Shown here one piece after another: positions 1-8,395 of a DNA stretch of 64,000 bases. A program made the translations under genes and the position numbers. The stretch covers positions 62,001-126,000 of the forward strand of contig NZ_BKBA01000009.1 in assembly GCF_007992835.1 (NCBI RefSeq), read 5' to 3'. The stretch is from Knoellia locipacati. GTDB taxonomy: Bacteria > Actinomycetota > Actinomycetes > Actinomycetales > Dermatophilaceae. Below the pieces are notes generated by a model, which saw only the letters and a list, made by a program, of their open reading frames with translations, did no database searches and was not told the DNA's origin. Each line of letters begins with the position of its first letter. Position 1 is the stretch's first letter.

Positions 1-1
1 C

Positions 2-307
2 AACCCCGACATCCTCGCCGAGCTCGTGACGAGCCGCGGGGCGGCGAGCAGCCCGGTCATCGTCGGGTTCGCCGCCGAGACCGGCGACGAGTCCGGGTCC
101 GTCCTCGACCACGGCCGCGCCAAGCTCGAGCGCAAGGGCTGCGACGTGCTCGTCGTCAACGAGGTGGGCGAGCACAAGACGTTCGGCGCCGACGACAACA
201 CCGTCACCATCCTGCGCCGCGGCAGCGACGAGAGCACCGAGGTCGGACCGGCGAGCAAGGCCGCCGTCTCCGACGCGGTCTGGGACGTCGTCACCACCCT
301 GCTCTGA
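2..307 (+). CDS. coaBC: CoaBC C-terminal end (partial, 5' truncated by window)
   Basis: This is the last ~101 residues of the bifunctional phosphopantothenoylcysteine synthetase/decarboxylase, which makes 4'-phosphopantetheine for coenzyme A. The visible part is the CoaB (synthetase) C-terminus: a VGFAAETGD strand, then KGCDVLVVNEV and a stretch ending in FGADDNTVTIL. These are typical of the CTP/phosphopantothenate-binding end of the family. The frame is open from base 2. In actinobacteria coaBC is normally followed directly by metK. Here two opposite-strand coiled-coil genes lie between them, so the pair is syntenic but interrupted. Identification is from family knowledge of the C-terminal motifs; the N-terminal half is outside the window. 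Confidence 0.9.
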   Translation, partial: NPDILAELVTSRGAASSPVIVGFAAETGDESGSVLDHGRAKLERKGCDVLVVNEVGEHKTFGADDNTVTILRRGSDESTEVGPASKAAVSDAVWDVVTTLL

Positions 308-344
308 GCCCGCCCCGGGTCCCTGACCCCCCGGCTCCGGTGCG

Positions 345-410
345 CAACTCACCAATTCCTCCCCTCTGTCACGCAATCGGTGGTGACGGAGGGGAGGAAT
401 TGGTGAGTTG
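345..410. terminator. Long palindromic hairpin between coaBC and the convergent coiled-coil gene
   Basis: Left arm 345-372 and right arm 383-410 are reverse complements over 28 positions with a single mismatch that would be a G-U pair in RNA. The loop is 10 nt (373-382). The hairpin lies between two convergent stop codons, so it is probably a bidirectional terminator. The stem is unusually long and its outer part is AT-rich for this genome (CAACTCACCAATT). That suggests it may be a dispersed palindromic element rather than an ordinary terminator. Confidence 0.75.
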
Positions 411-467
411 GTCACGTGGTGGTCCGGGCCGGCAGCACCCCTGTGGACGGGACCGGACCGGCGCGGG

Positions 468-1694
468 TTACTTCCTGGCGCCCTTGCCCTGCTTGGCGGG
501 CTTGGCGTTCCCGGCCGCGGCGAGCTCGGCCTCCTGCGCCTCGCCCACGACCTGTACGTCGTCCTTGGGCTGGACCTCGTCCTCGGCCTGTGCGCCCTGC
601 TCGGACTGTGCGACGTCTTCGGCCCGTGCGTCGTCGCCCTGAAGCTGCGCCTCGTCAGCAGCGGCGTCCGTCTCCGGCGCGGCGGCGACCTGCTCGACCT
701 CGGCAACGGCCGGGGCGTCGTCCGACCCGGGCGCATCGCCGGTCACGCGCTCCGACGCCGCGGCGGACTCGCCGAAGCCGGCCTGACCCGGCGCCGAGGC
801 GCCACCGAGGGTGGCGAGCATGTTGCGGACGTTGCTCAGCTGGGCGGTGATGCTGTCGCGGCGGGCGGTGGCGGCGGCGAGCTCGCGCTCGGAGTCCCGC
901 CTGATCCGCTCTGCGTGCTCCTTGGCCGTCGTCACCACGGCGGAGGCCTCGGCCTTGGCCTGGTCGAGGATGGAGACGGCCTCGGCCTCGTGCGCCCTGC
1001 GCTTCTCCTCGGTCTCCCGGGCGAGCGCGTCGGCCCGCTCCTCGAGCTCGGCGATCCGGGCCTCGTGGCTGCTCTCGGCGGTCATGAACTCCTGGGCCGC
1101 GCGGCCCCTGCGCTCCTGGAGGGTGCTCTCGAAGTCGGCGGCGGCGGCCGCGGCGCGGGCACGCTGCCCCTCGAAGTACGCCTCGGCCTCCTCGCGGCGG
1201 GCCGAGGCCTCGCGCCCCGCGTCGTCGAGCAGCGACGAGGCCTCGAGCTTGGCGGTGCCGAGGGTCTCGGCCGCGGCGACGTCGGCGCGCTGGCGCACCT
1301 CCTCGGCGTAGCGGTCGGCCTCGGTGCGCACCGAGGCCGCGGACTCCTCGACGAGACGACGGTGCTCCTCGGCGTCGGCGGTCGCGGACTCCCGGATGGA
1401 GGCGGCCTCCTCGTCGGCGAGCGTGAGCATGGAGCCGATCCGCTCACCGAGGTTGGCGAACGTGGGGGAGGAGGACTGTGCGCTGCGGGCCTCGAGCTCG
1501 GCGACGAGCGCCTTCTGCTGGGCGAGGCTCTCGGCGAGCGCGGCGTTGTCCTGGGTGACCTTGGTGAGCTCCACGGTGACCTGGGCGACCTCCTGGCGGG
1601 CCGAGTCGACGGTGTTCGCGATGGTGGCCAGGTGGCGGTCGACCTCCGTGGGGTCGTAGCCACGGAAGATCGTCGGGAACTGGGGCGTGCTCAT
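468..1694 (-). CDS. DivIVA-like coiled-coil protein, 408 aa
   Basis: The N-terminus (FPTIFRGYDPTEVDRHL, about residues 7-23) matches the DivIVA-type membrane-binding segment seen in actinobacterial polar-growth and septum proteins. About 270 residues of uninterrupted Ala/Glu/Arg-rich heptad-like coiled coil follow. A short motif RRDSITAQL sits near residue 280, then a low-complexity acidic Ala/Asp/Glu/Gln tail ends in a basic KPAKQGKGARK. No enzyme motif is visible. The start ATG overlaps the stop of the upstream coiled-coil gene (ATGA), so the two are cotranscribed and probably work together. A cytoskeletal or scaffold role at the pole or septum is inferred from architecture alone. It is not the canonical Wag31/DivIVA, which normally sits in the ftsZ-sepF region. 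Confidence 0.7.
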   Translation of the reverse strand: MSTPQFPTIFRGYDPTEVDRHLATIANTVDSARQEVAQVTVELTKVTQDNAALAESLAQQKALVAELEARSAQSSSPTFANLGERIGSMLTLADEEAASIRESATADAEEHRRLVEESAASVRTEADRYAEEVRQRADVAAAETLGTAKLEASSLLDDAGREASARREEAEAYFEGQRARAAAAAADFESTLQERRGRAAQEFMTAESSHEARIAELEERADALARETEEKRRAHEAEAVSILDQAKAEASAVVTTAKEHAERIRRDSERELAAATARRDSITAQLSNVRNMLATLGGASAPGQAGFGESAAASERVTGDAPGSDDAPAVAEVEQVAAAPETDAAADEAQLQGDDARAEDVAQSEQGAQAEDEVQPKDDVQVVGEAQEAELAAAGNAKPAKQGKGARK

Positions 1695-3085
1695 GACTGC
1701 TCCTGGTGCGGGGTGGGGGGCGGGGACAGGTTCGGTTCGCCGACGGCGAGGGCGTCGATGACGCCGCTGAGGTCGGCCAGCTGGGCGGTGATGGCGTCGC
1801 GGCGCAGCGCGAGGGCGGCGACCTCCGCGCGGGCGCGCTCGACGCTCGCCTCGGCCTCGGCGCGGATGGCGTCCGAGCGCGTCTGGGCCTCGGAGGTGAT
1901 GCGCAGGACCTCGGCGCGGGCGGCGCGATGCTGCTCGTGCGCCTCGCGCTGGAACCGCTCGACATCGTCGGCGGCGCTGCGGCGCACGAGCTGGGCGCCG
2001 CGTTCGGCCTCGGCCAGCCTCCGATCGGCCCGCGCTTCGGCCTCCTCGGCCCGCTCCGCGGCGGTCCGGGTCAGCTGCTGGGCCTCGCGCCGCGCGTCCT
2101 CGAGGGTGCGTGCCGCGTCGGCCCGCGCCTCCTCGAGCACCGACGTGGCCTGGGCTCGCAGGTTCACGGACTCGGCCTCCGCCTCGGAGGTGAGGTCGGC
2201 AGCCCTGGCCGCGGCGCTGCCGGCGAGCGCGGCGACCCGGTCACGTTGCTGGCGCGCCCGCTCCGACAGCGCGCGGTGCTGGTCGCGGCGCTGCGCCATC
2301 GTCTCGCGCTCGGCCGTGCCGACGATGTCGCGGACGGTGGCCTGGGCCCAGGCGAGGTGGGCTTCGGCGGAACGGATGAGCTCGTCGGCCTCGGCGCGGG
2401 TGCGCTCGAGGTGCTCGGCCGCCTCGGCGCGGGCACCGGCGAGCACGGACTCCCGCTCCTGGCCGGCGTGGACCGCCAGCCGGTCGGCGTCGACCCGCAC
2501 GACCTCGGCGGCGCGCTCGGCCTCGGAACGGTGCGCGACGGCATACGACTCCGCCTCCTCGCGAAGCCGCGCCGAGTCCTCCTCAGCGCGCGCCCGCAGC
2601 CCCACCACCTCCTGCTCCGCAGCGGCCCGCTCGGCGGCCCACTCCTCACGCGCGAGCGCGATCTCGGCACTCGCGCGCTCGACGTGGACGCGCGCGTTCT
2701 CCTCGGCGGTGGCGACGACCGCCTCGGCGCGCCGCTCGGCGGCGGCCACGAGGGCGGCTGCGTCCTCCTCGGCCACGGACAGTGCCTCGTCGGCGGCCTT
2801 GGACGACCGGGCCCGCACGAGGGAGGCCTGGTCGGTGGCATCGGCGAGGAGCGCGTCGGCCTCGTCACGGGCGGCGTCGAGCACCGCCTGCGCGTCGGCA
2901 CGGGCGCGGTCGAGCGAGGACGTCACGCCCTCGAGCTCGGACAGCGCGTCCGCGGTGCGGGCCCTCACCTGGGCGGCGTCACGGCGCGCCTCGGCGACCT
3001 CGCGCAGCGAGTCGGCGCGAACCTCTTCGGCGAGGCGCTGGGCCCGCGCCAACAGGTCGAGGGGGTCGTTCACGCCGCACATCAT
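1691..3085 (-). CDS. Long coiled-coil (Scy/FilP-like) protein, ~464 aa
   Basis: Almost the whole protein is an Ala/Glu/Arg/Asp-rich coiled coil without Pro breaks until the end. It opens with LDLLARAQRLAEEVRAD and ends with RRDAITAQLADL and a Pro-rich tail. That composition resembles actinobacterial intermediate-filament-like or polarity scaffold proteins (FilP, Scy); the assignment is by resemblance only. The reading frame stays open upstream into the metK region, but the ATG at 3085 is preferred: it follows GAGGTGG a few bases upstream and removes the overlap with metK. ATG 3082 and GTG 3073 are alternatives. The C-terminal RRDxITAQL motif recurs in the downstream gene, so the two are likely diverged paralogues. 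It is transcribed divergently from metK. Confidence 0.65.
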   Translation of the reverse strand: MMCGVNDPLDLLARAQRLAEEVRADSLREVAEARRDAAQVRARTADALSELEGVTSSLDRARADAQAVLDAARDEADALLADATDQASLVRARSSKAADEALSVAEEDAAALVAAAERRAEAVVATAEENARVHVERASAEIALAREEWAAERAAAEQEVVGLRARAEEDSARLREEAESYAVAHRSEAERAAEVVRVDADRLAVHAGQERESVLAGARAEAAEHLERTRAEADELIRSAEAHLAWAQATVRDIVGTAERETMAQRRDQHRALSERARQQRDRVAALAGSAAARAADLTSEAEAESVNLRAQATSVLEEARADAARTLEDARREAQQLTRTAAERAEEAEARADRRLAEAERGAQLVRRSAADDVERFQREAHEQHRAARAEVLRITSEAQTRSDAIRAEAEASVERARAEVAALALRRDAITAQLADLSGVIDALAVGEPNLSPPPTPHQEQS

Positions 3086-3251
3086 GCACCACCTCGGCGA
3101 ACGCCGCCGGTCCGGAGGACGCTCCCGCGTGAGGATCGCTGCCCAAGTGACGGGAGACACCGTCGCCGGGGTTCCGGAGGGGTTAGATTTGACCACCCGC
3201 CGCCGTCGGCGCGGATGACCTGACCTGATCCCGTACGAAAGAGAGCCCCGG

Positions 3252-4472
3252 GTGGCTGCACGCCTGTTCACGTCCGAGTCCGTCACCGAGGGGCACCCCG
3301 ACAAGATCTGTGACCAGATCTCGGACTCGATCCTCGACGCCATGCTCGAGCAGGACCCTCGGGCCCGCGTCGCCGTCGAGACGATGGTCACGACCGGGCT
3401 CGTCCACGTCGCGGGCGAGGTCACGACCGAGGCCTACGTCGAGATCCCCAAGATCGTGCGCGACACCGTCCTCGGCATCGGCTACGACAGCTCGACCAAG
3501 GGCTTCGACGGGGCCTCCTGCGGTGTCGAGGTCTCCATCGGCCAGCAGAGCCCCGACATCGCCCAGGGCGTCGACACGGCCTACGAGAGCCGCACCGGTG
3601 GCGTGGACCCGCTCGACAAGCAGGGCGCCGGCGACCAGGGCCTCATGTTCGGCTACGCCTGCGACGACACCGCCGAGCTCATGCCGCTGCCGATCTTCCT
3701 CGCGCACCGGCTCGCCGAGCGCCTCACCGCGGTCCGCAAGGGCGAGGACGTCGCCTACCTGCGGCCGGACGGCAAGACGCAGGTGACGATCAGCTACGAG
3801 GGCGACAAGGCGGTCAAGCTCGACACCGTCGTGCTCTCCACGCAGCACGCCGACGGCATCTCGCTCGACGGCCTGCTCAGCCCCGACATCGAGAAGCACG
3901 TCATCGGGCCGGTGCTCGCCGAGCTCGCCGAGACGGGCACCGAGCTCGACACCTCGGACTACCGCTCGCTCATCAACCCGACCGGCACGTTCGTCATCGG
4001 TGGCCCGATGGGCGACGCCGGCCTCACCGGTCGCAAGATCATCGTCGACACCTACGGCGGCATGGCCCGCCACGGTGGCGGCGCCTTCTCCGGCAAGGAC
4101 CCGAGCAAGGTCGACCGCTCCGCCGCCTACGCCACCCGCTGGGTCGCCAAGAACGTCGTCGCCGCGGGTCTCGCCCGTCGCTGCGAGGTCCAGGTCGCCT
4201 ACGCCATCGGCAAGGCCCAGCCGGTCGGCATCTACGTCGAGACCTTCGGCACCGAGACCGTCCCCGCCGACAAGATCCAGGACGCCATCCTCTCGGTGTT
4301 CGACCTGCGGCCGGCGGCGATCCTCGACGCGCTCGACCTGCTCCGTCCGATCTACAAGCCGACGGCGGCCTACGGCCACTTCGGCCGCACCACCGCCGAC
4401 GGCGTGCACAACCCCTTCACGTGGGAGCGCACCGACCGAGTCGAGGACCTCCAACGCGCGGTCAAGGGCTGA
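3252..4472 (+). CDS. metK: S-adenosylmethionine synthetase (methionine adenosyltransferase)
   Basis: Makes S-adenosylmethionine from ATP and methionine in the cytoplasm. At 406 aa it is close to the usual length. It has the N-terminal [14 protein letters not shown] segment with the catalytic His15, [13 protein letters not shown], the loop [16 protein letters not shown], and the phosphate-binding [16 protein letters not shown]; all key motifs are intact. The start is GTG, with a purine-rich GAAAGAGAG ribosome site about 8 nt upstream and a -10-like TAGATT near 3184. It is followed 2 nt later by the alpha/beta hydrolase frame. In many actinobacteria metK lies between coaBC and priA, as here apart from the inserted genes. 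Confidence 0.98.
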   Translation: MAARLFTSESVTEGHPDKICDQISDSILDAMLEQDPRARVAVETMVTTGLVHVAGEVTTEAYVEIPKIVRDTVLGIGYDSSTKGFDGASCGVEVSIGQQSPDIAQGVDTAYESRTGGVDPLDKQGAGDQGLMFGYACDDTAELMPLPIFLAHRLAERLTAVRKGEDVAYLRPDGKTQVTISYEGDKAVKLDTVVLSTQHADGISLDGLLSPDIEKHVIGPVLAELAETGTELDTSDYRSLINPTGTFVIGGPMGDAGLTGRKIIVDTYGGMARHGGGAFSGKDPSKVDRSAAYATRWVAKNVVAAGLARRCEVQVAYAIGKAQPVGIYVETFGTETVPADKIQDAILSVFDLRPAAILDALDLLRPIYKPTAAYGHFGRTTADGVHNPFTWERTDRVEDLQRAVKG

Positions 4473-4474
4473 CC

Positions 4475-5257
4475 CTGAGCACCGACACCACGGGCCCGCT
4501 GCTCCTCGCGCACGACGACGAGGGCAGCGGGCCCGCCGTCGTCCTCATCCACTCGGGCGTCACCGACCGGGGCATGTGGGCGCCGGTCCTGACCACGCTC
4601 GCCGCGTCCCACCGCGTCGTCGCCCCGGATCTGCGCGGCTTCGGCGAGAGCCCGCTGCCCGGTGAGGCCTACGCCGACGCCGACGACGTCGCGCACCTCC
4701 TCGACGAGCTCGGCATCGAGCGCGCGACCGTCGTCGGGTCCTCGTTCGGGGGCCGGGTCGCCCTCGAGCTGGCCACCCGACACCCGGAGCGGGTGGAGTC
4801 GCTCGTCCTGCTCTGCACGGCCTACCGCGGGCTCGAGGTGACCGACCCCGTCGTCCTCGCGTTCGGCGAGCGCGAGGACGCGCTGCTCGAGGCGGGCGAC
4901 GTGGAGGGCGCCGTGGCCCTCAACGTCGCCCTCTGGGTCCAGCCCGTGGTCCCGCAGGAGGTCCGCGAGGACGTGGCCCGCATGCAGCGCCGGGCGTTCG
5001 AGGTGCAGCTCGCCGCCGACGCCCTCGACCAGGGGCCCCGACCGGAGCGGGTCGAGGTCGACCCCACCTCGGTGAGCGTCCCGACCCTCGTCGTCGCAGG
5101 GGCCCTCGACGTGGCCCACCACCGCGACATCGCGACCCTGCTCGCCCGCGAGATCCCCGGCGCCGAGTACGTCGAGCTCGACTGGGCCGGCCACTTCCCG
5201 TCGATCGAGCGCCCGGACGAGACGGCGGCGCTGCTCCTGGGCCGCCTCGCCCGCTGA
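4475..5257 (+). CDS. Alpha/beta-fold hydrolase, ~260 aa
   Basis: A single-domain alpha/beta hydrolase. The oxyanion region is VVLIHSGVTDRGMW, followed by APDLRGFGES, the nucleophile elbow GSSFGG, the acidic residue in VAGALDVAHH, and the catalytic His in WAGHFPSIERP. The triad Ser/Asp/His therefore looks complete; the substrate is unknown. The start is uncertain. No ATG, GTG or TTG lies just after the metK stop. A CTG at 4475 follows AAGGG at a good distance and gives a sensible N-terminus (STDTTGPLLLAHD). The next ATG upstream, at 4421, would overlap metK by 52 nt and add residues that look like a shadow of metK. Expression is probably coupled to metK. Confidence 0.85.
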   Translation: MSTDTTGPLLLAHDDEGSGPAVVLIHSGVTDRGMWAPVLTTLAASHRVVAPDLRGFGESPLPGEAYADADDVAHLLDELGIERATVVGSSFGGRVALELATRHPERVESLVLLCTAYRGLEVTDPVVLAFGEREDALLEAGDVEGAVALNVALWVQPVVPQEVREDVARMQRRAFEVQLAADALDQGPRPERVEVDPTSVSVPTLVVAGALDVAHHRDIATLLAREIPGAEYVELDWAGHFPSIERPDETAALLLGRLAR

Positions 5258-5275
5258 CGTGTCCGCCCGGTCGTC

Positions 5276-5281
5276 TAGTTT
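5276..5281 (+). promoter_or_regulatory. Leaderless -10 box (TAGTTT) for priA
   Basis: TAGTTT fits the actinobacterial TAnnnT -10 pattern and ends 6 nt before the priA ATG at 5288. No Shine-Dalgarno sequence is visible. This predicts transcription starting at or next to the A of ATG. Confidence 0.55.
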
Positions 5282-5287
5282 CGGGGG

Positions 5288-7342
5288 ATGACCGAGTCGG
5301 GTGAGGGGACGCAGCTGTCGCTGATCGAACCCTCGGTGCGCTCGCGGCCCCGGCCCGCGTCCGGCGGTGTGCCGGTGGCCGAGGTCGACCCGGTGGCGTC
5401 CGTGCTCGTCGACACGGGTCTGGCCCACCTCGACCGCCCGTTCGAGTACCTCGTCCCCGCGACGATGGCCGACGAGGTGGTGCCCGGTGTGCGGGTCAGG
5501 GTGCGGTTCGCGGGCCAGGACCTCGACGGCTTCGTCCTCTCGCGGGCCGCCGAGGCCGAGCACGAGGGACGCCTCGCCACCCTGCGCCGCCTCGTCTCAC
5601 CCGAGCCCGTCCTCACCCCGGCGGTCCTCGAGACCGCCCGCGCCGTCGCCCGTCGCTACGGCGGGGTCGTCGGTGACGTCCTGCGCCTCGCCGTCCCGCC
5701 GCGGCACGCCGCCGCGGAGAAGGCCCTGGCCGCTCAGGCTCCCGACGTCGACGCGCCACCCGCGGGCCTCGAGTCGGTCGCGTGGAGCCGGTATGCCGGC
5801 GGGCCCGCCTTCCTGTCCCACCTCACCTCGGGCGGGGCGCCCGCGGCCTCCCTGCTCGCCGCCCCCACGGTCGAGCCCGGCGAGGACTGGCCCCGCCTGC
5901 TCGCCGATGCGGCAGCCGCGGCCCTCGCCGGTGGGCGGGGGAGCATCCTCGTCGTCCCGGATGCCCGCGACGTCGCACGGGTCGAGACCGCCCTCACCGA
6001 GCGTCTCGGCAAGGGGCACCACGTGAGGCTCACGGCCGACCAGGGACCACAGGCGCGCTACACGGCATACCTCAAGGTCCTGCGGGGGCACGTGCGGATC
6101 GTCGTCGGGTCGCGGGCGGCGGCGTTCGCGCCCGTGCACGACCTCGGGCTGGTCGCCTGGTGGGACGACGGCGACGACCTGCACGACGAGCCGCGCGCGC
6201 CCTACCCGCAGGTGCGTGAGGTGGCACGGCTGCGCGCCGCCGCCGAGGGTGCCGCCCTGCTCAGCGCCGGGTTCTCGCGCACCGCCGCGCTCTCCCTGTG
6301 GTGCGCCGACGGCGTCGTCGTGCCCCTCGAGGCCGACCGGGCCCTGCTGCGCCGGGTCGTGGCCCGGGTGCGCATCGCCGGTGAGGGCTCCGACCTCGCC
6401 CGCGACCCCGCCGCCGCCCGGGCGCACCTGCCGTCCTCCGCGTGGCAGGTGGCCAAGGAGGCCCTGACGCGGGGACCGGTGCTCGTGCAGGTGCCGAGAC
6501 GGGGCTACCTGCCCTCGCTGTCGTGCCAGGACTGCCGACGGCCGGCGCGCTGCACGGTCTGCTCGGGCCCGCTGGGTCTGCGTGGGCCCGACTCGCCCCC
6601 GACGTGCCGCTGGTGCGGTGCCGTCGAGACCCGGTTCGAGTGCCAGAACTGCGGGTCGCCCCGCCTCCGCTCCTCCGTGGTCGGTGCCCGCCGCACGGCC
6701 GAGGAGCTGGGGCGTGCCTTCCCCGGTGTGCCGCTGGCCACCTCGGGTGCGGGCAACGTCGTCGACGCGGTGGACTCGAAGCCACGGCTCGTCATCTCGA
6801 CGCCCGGGGCCGAGCCGGTCGCCAGCGGTGGCTACGCCGCCTGCCTCCTGCTCGACGCGTGGGCGCTGCTCGACCGTCCCTCGCTCGACGCCGCCGAGGA
6901 GTCGCTGCGCCGGTGGATGGGTGCCGTCGCCCTCACCCGTGGTGCCGCCGACGGTGGGGTGGTCGTGCTCGCCGGTGCGCCGACGCACACGACGGTGCCT
7001 GCGGTCGAGGCGCTCGTGCGCTGGGACCCCGCCTGGTTCGCCGACCGCGAGCTCACCGAGCGTCGCGAGCTGTCGCTGCCGCCGACCACGCGCGTCGCCA
7101 CCCTCACCGGCGCCCGCGCAGCGCTCCGGGCCGCGGTCGACGAGATGCGCCTCGCGGACTCCGTCCAGGTGCTCGGACCGCTGCCGGTCGACAAGGACAC
7201 CGAGCGGCTCGTCCTCAGCGCACCCCTCACCGACGGGCCGGCGCTCGCGGCCGAGGTGGCGGCCATGCGGGCCCGCCGGTCGGCGCGCAAGGAGACGTCA
7301 CCGCTCACGGCGCGGCTCGACCCGCGCGACCCCGCGAGCTGA
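5288..7342 (+). CDS. priA: Primosomal protein N' (PriA), helicase-degenerate actinobacterial form
   Basis: PriA recognises stalled forks and recombination intermediates and reloads the replisome. The 684-aa protein has the N-terminal DNA-binding segment (LVDTGLAHLDRPFEYLVP) and the paired zinc sites at about residues 412-456: CQDCRRPARCTVC, then CRWCG and CQNCG, eight cysteines in all. The ATPase core is degenerate. No GxGKT Walker A is visible where the first helicase motif should be, and the DEAH motif is replaced by a WWDDGDD-type segment. Actinobacterial PriA is commonly annotated as probably lacking helicase activity, and this copy fits. It is followed by fmt; the peptide deformylase gene often found between them is absent. 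Confidence 0.92.
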   Translation: MTESGEGTQLSLIEPSVRSRPRPASGGVPVAEVDPVASVLVDTGLAHLDRPFEYLVPATMADEVVPGVRVRVRFAGQDLDGFVLSRAAEAEHEGRLATLRRLVSPEPVLTPAVLETARAVARRYGGVVGDVLRLAVPPRHAAAEKALAAQAPDVDAPPAGLESVAWSRYAGGPAFLSHLTSGGAPAASLLAAPTVEPGEDWPRLLADAAAAALAGGRGSILVVPDARDVARVETALTERLGKGHHVRLTADQGPQARYTAYLKVLRGHVRIVVGSRAAAFAPVHDLGLVAWWDDGDDLHDEPRAPYPQVREVARLRAAAEGAALLSAGFSRTAALSLWCADGVVVPLEADRALLRRVVARVRIAGEGSDLARDPAAARAHLPSSAWQVAKEALTRGPVLVQVPRRGYLPSLSCQDCRRPARCTVCSGPLGLRGPDSPPTCRWCGAVETRFECQNCGSPRLRSSVVGARRTAEELGRAFPGVPLATSGAGNVVDAVDSKPRLVISTPGAEPVASGGYAACLLLDAWALLDRPSLDAAEESLRRWMGAVALTRGAADGGVVVLAGAPTHTTVPAVEALVRWDPAWFADRELTERRELSLPPTTRVATLTGARAALRAAVDEMRLADSVQVLGPLPVDKDTERLVLSAPLTDGPALAAEVAAMRARRSARKETSPLTARLDPRDPAS

Positions 7343-7387
7343 CGGGCCGGGGCCCGGAGCGCCGAGGAGGTCACGGGCGCCGCTTCG

Positions 7388-7393
7388 TAGACT
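7388..7393 (+). promoter_or_regulatory. -10 box (TAGACT) upstream of the fmt leader ORF
   Basis: TAGACT ends 7 nt before the GTG at 7401, the leaderless spacing seen repeatedly in this window. Transcription would therefore begin at the first codon of the 9-codon reading frame that overlaps the fmt start. Confidence 0.5.
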
Positions 7394-7400
7394 GGCCCGT

Positions 7401-7430
7401 GTGACGAGCGAGCGCAGGCAGAACCGATGA
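7401..7430 (+). CDS. Putative leaderless upstream ORF (9 aa) coupled to fmt
   Basis: A GTG at 7401 opens a nine-codon frame reading MTSERRQNR. Its TGA stop overlaps the fmt ATG as ATGA (7427-7430). A TAnnnT box stands 7 nt before the GTG, so ribosomes could load on the leaderless GTG and pass to fmt by termination-reinitiation. This would explain why fmt itself has only GCAGGCAG-like, weak ribosome-binding sequence. The peptide may have no function beyond delivering ribosomes. Without expression evidence this remains a prediction. Confidence 0.4.
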   Translation: MTSERRQNR

Positions 7431-8395
7431 AGCTGGTCTTCGCCGGCACCCCCGACACGGCGGTCCCGGCGCTCGAGGCGCTCCTGGGCTCCCAGCACGA
7501 GGTCGTCGCCGTCCTCACCCGCCCCGACGCCCGCGCCGGCCGCGGCCGCACCCTGCACCCGTCGCCGGTCAAGGCGCTCGCCGTCGAGCGCGGCATCGAG
7601 GTGCTCACACCGGTCTCCCCGCGCGACCCCGACTTCCAGGCGCGGCTGCGCGAGATCGCACCGGACGCCTGCCCGGTGGTGGCCTACGGCGCGCTGCTCC
7701 CGCGTGAGGTCCTCGACATCCCGACCCACGGGTGGGTCAACCTTCACTTCTCGGTGCTGCCCGCCTGGCGCGGGGCGGCGCCCGTGCAGCGCGCGATCAT
7801 GGCCGGTGACGACGCCACCGGTGCGACGACCTTCGTCATCGAGGAGGGGCTCGACACCGGCCCGGTCCTCGGCCTCATGACCGAGACGATCCGCCCCGAC
7901 GACACCTCGGGCACCCTGCTCGACCGCCTCGCCCACGCCGGCGCGGGCCTGCTGGTCGCGACGATGGACGGGCTCGCCTCGGGTGGCCTCACCGCGGTGC
8001 CCCAGCCCGCCGAGGGCGTCTCGCACGCCGCCAAGCTCACCACCGCGGACGCCGAGATCGCGTGGGCCACCCCTGCGTATGCCGTGAGCCGCCACGTGCG
8101 CGGCTGCACCCCCGCGCCCGGGGCGTGGACGACGTTCCGTGGCGAGCGGGTCGGCGTGGGCCCGGTGACCCTGGCCGCGGACGACGCGCTGGACGGTCGT
8201 GACGGTTCGGGCGCACCCGCACCGGGGGAGATCGTCGCCACGAAGCGGGCCGTCCACGTCGGCACGGCCTCGGGTGTCGTCACGCTCGGTGAGGTGCGCC
8301 CGCCGGGCAAGAAGCCGATGGCCGCCGCCGACTGGGCCCGGGGTGTGCGGATCGACGTGGGCGAGGCGTTCACCGCCGCCACTACGCTGTCCTGA
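7427..8395 (+). CDS. fmt: Methionyl-tRNA formyltransferase
   Basis: Transfers a formyl group from 10-formyltetrahydrofolate to Met-tRNAi, enabling translation initiation. At 322 aa it has normal length. The N-terminal [16 protein letters not shown] and the core [15 protein letters not shown] (folate/formyl-transfer site), followed by [17 protein letters not shown], are diagnostic. The C-terminal OB-like tRNA-binding domain includes [13 protein letters not shown]. The ATG overlaps the stop of a short upstream frame, and the gene ends in a TGATG junction with rsmB. Gene order priA-fmt-rsmB is the standard actinobacterial order minus def. Confidence 0.97.
   Translation: MKLVFAGTPDTAVPALEALLGSQHEVVAVLTRPDARAGRGRTLHPSPVKALAVERGIEVLTPVSPRDPDFQARLREIAPDACPVVAYGALLPREVLDIPTHGWVNLHFSVLPAWRGAAPVQRAIMAGDDATGATTFVIEEGLDTGPVLGLMTETIRPDDTSGTLLDRLAHAGAGLLVATMDGLASGGLTAVPQPAEGVSHAAKLTTADAEIAWATPAYAVSRHVRGCTPAPGAWTTFRGERVGVGPVTLAADDALDGRDGSGAPAPGEIVATKRAVHVGTASGVVTLGEVRPPGKKPMAAADWARGVRIDVGEAFTAATTLS
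8383..8388 (+). promoter_or_regulatory. -10 box (TACGCT) inside the fmt 3' end, for rsmB
   Basis: TACGCT ends 6 nt before the rsmB ATG at 8395, within the last codons of fmt. It could give an internal, leaderless rsmB transcript in addition to readthrough from fmt. Confidence 0.45.

Noticed and set aside
408-3218. A 936-codon open frame on the plus strand opposite the two coiled-coil genes, and several other frames there
   Set aside because: Its translation is Arg/Ala/Ser/Gly-rich low complexity with no recognisable domain. It arises because GC-rich codons on the other strand rarely create stops. The minus-strand frames give coherent coiled coils with a DivIVA-type start.
3086-3251. A SAM-type riboswitch before metK
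   Set aside because: The gap is only ~165 nt and shared with the divergent coiled-coil gene. I found no conserved SAM-riboswitch core; only a ribosome site and a weak TAGATT are visible.
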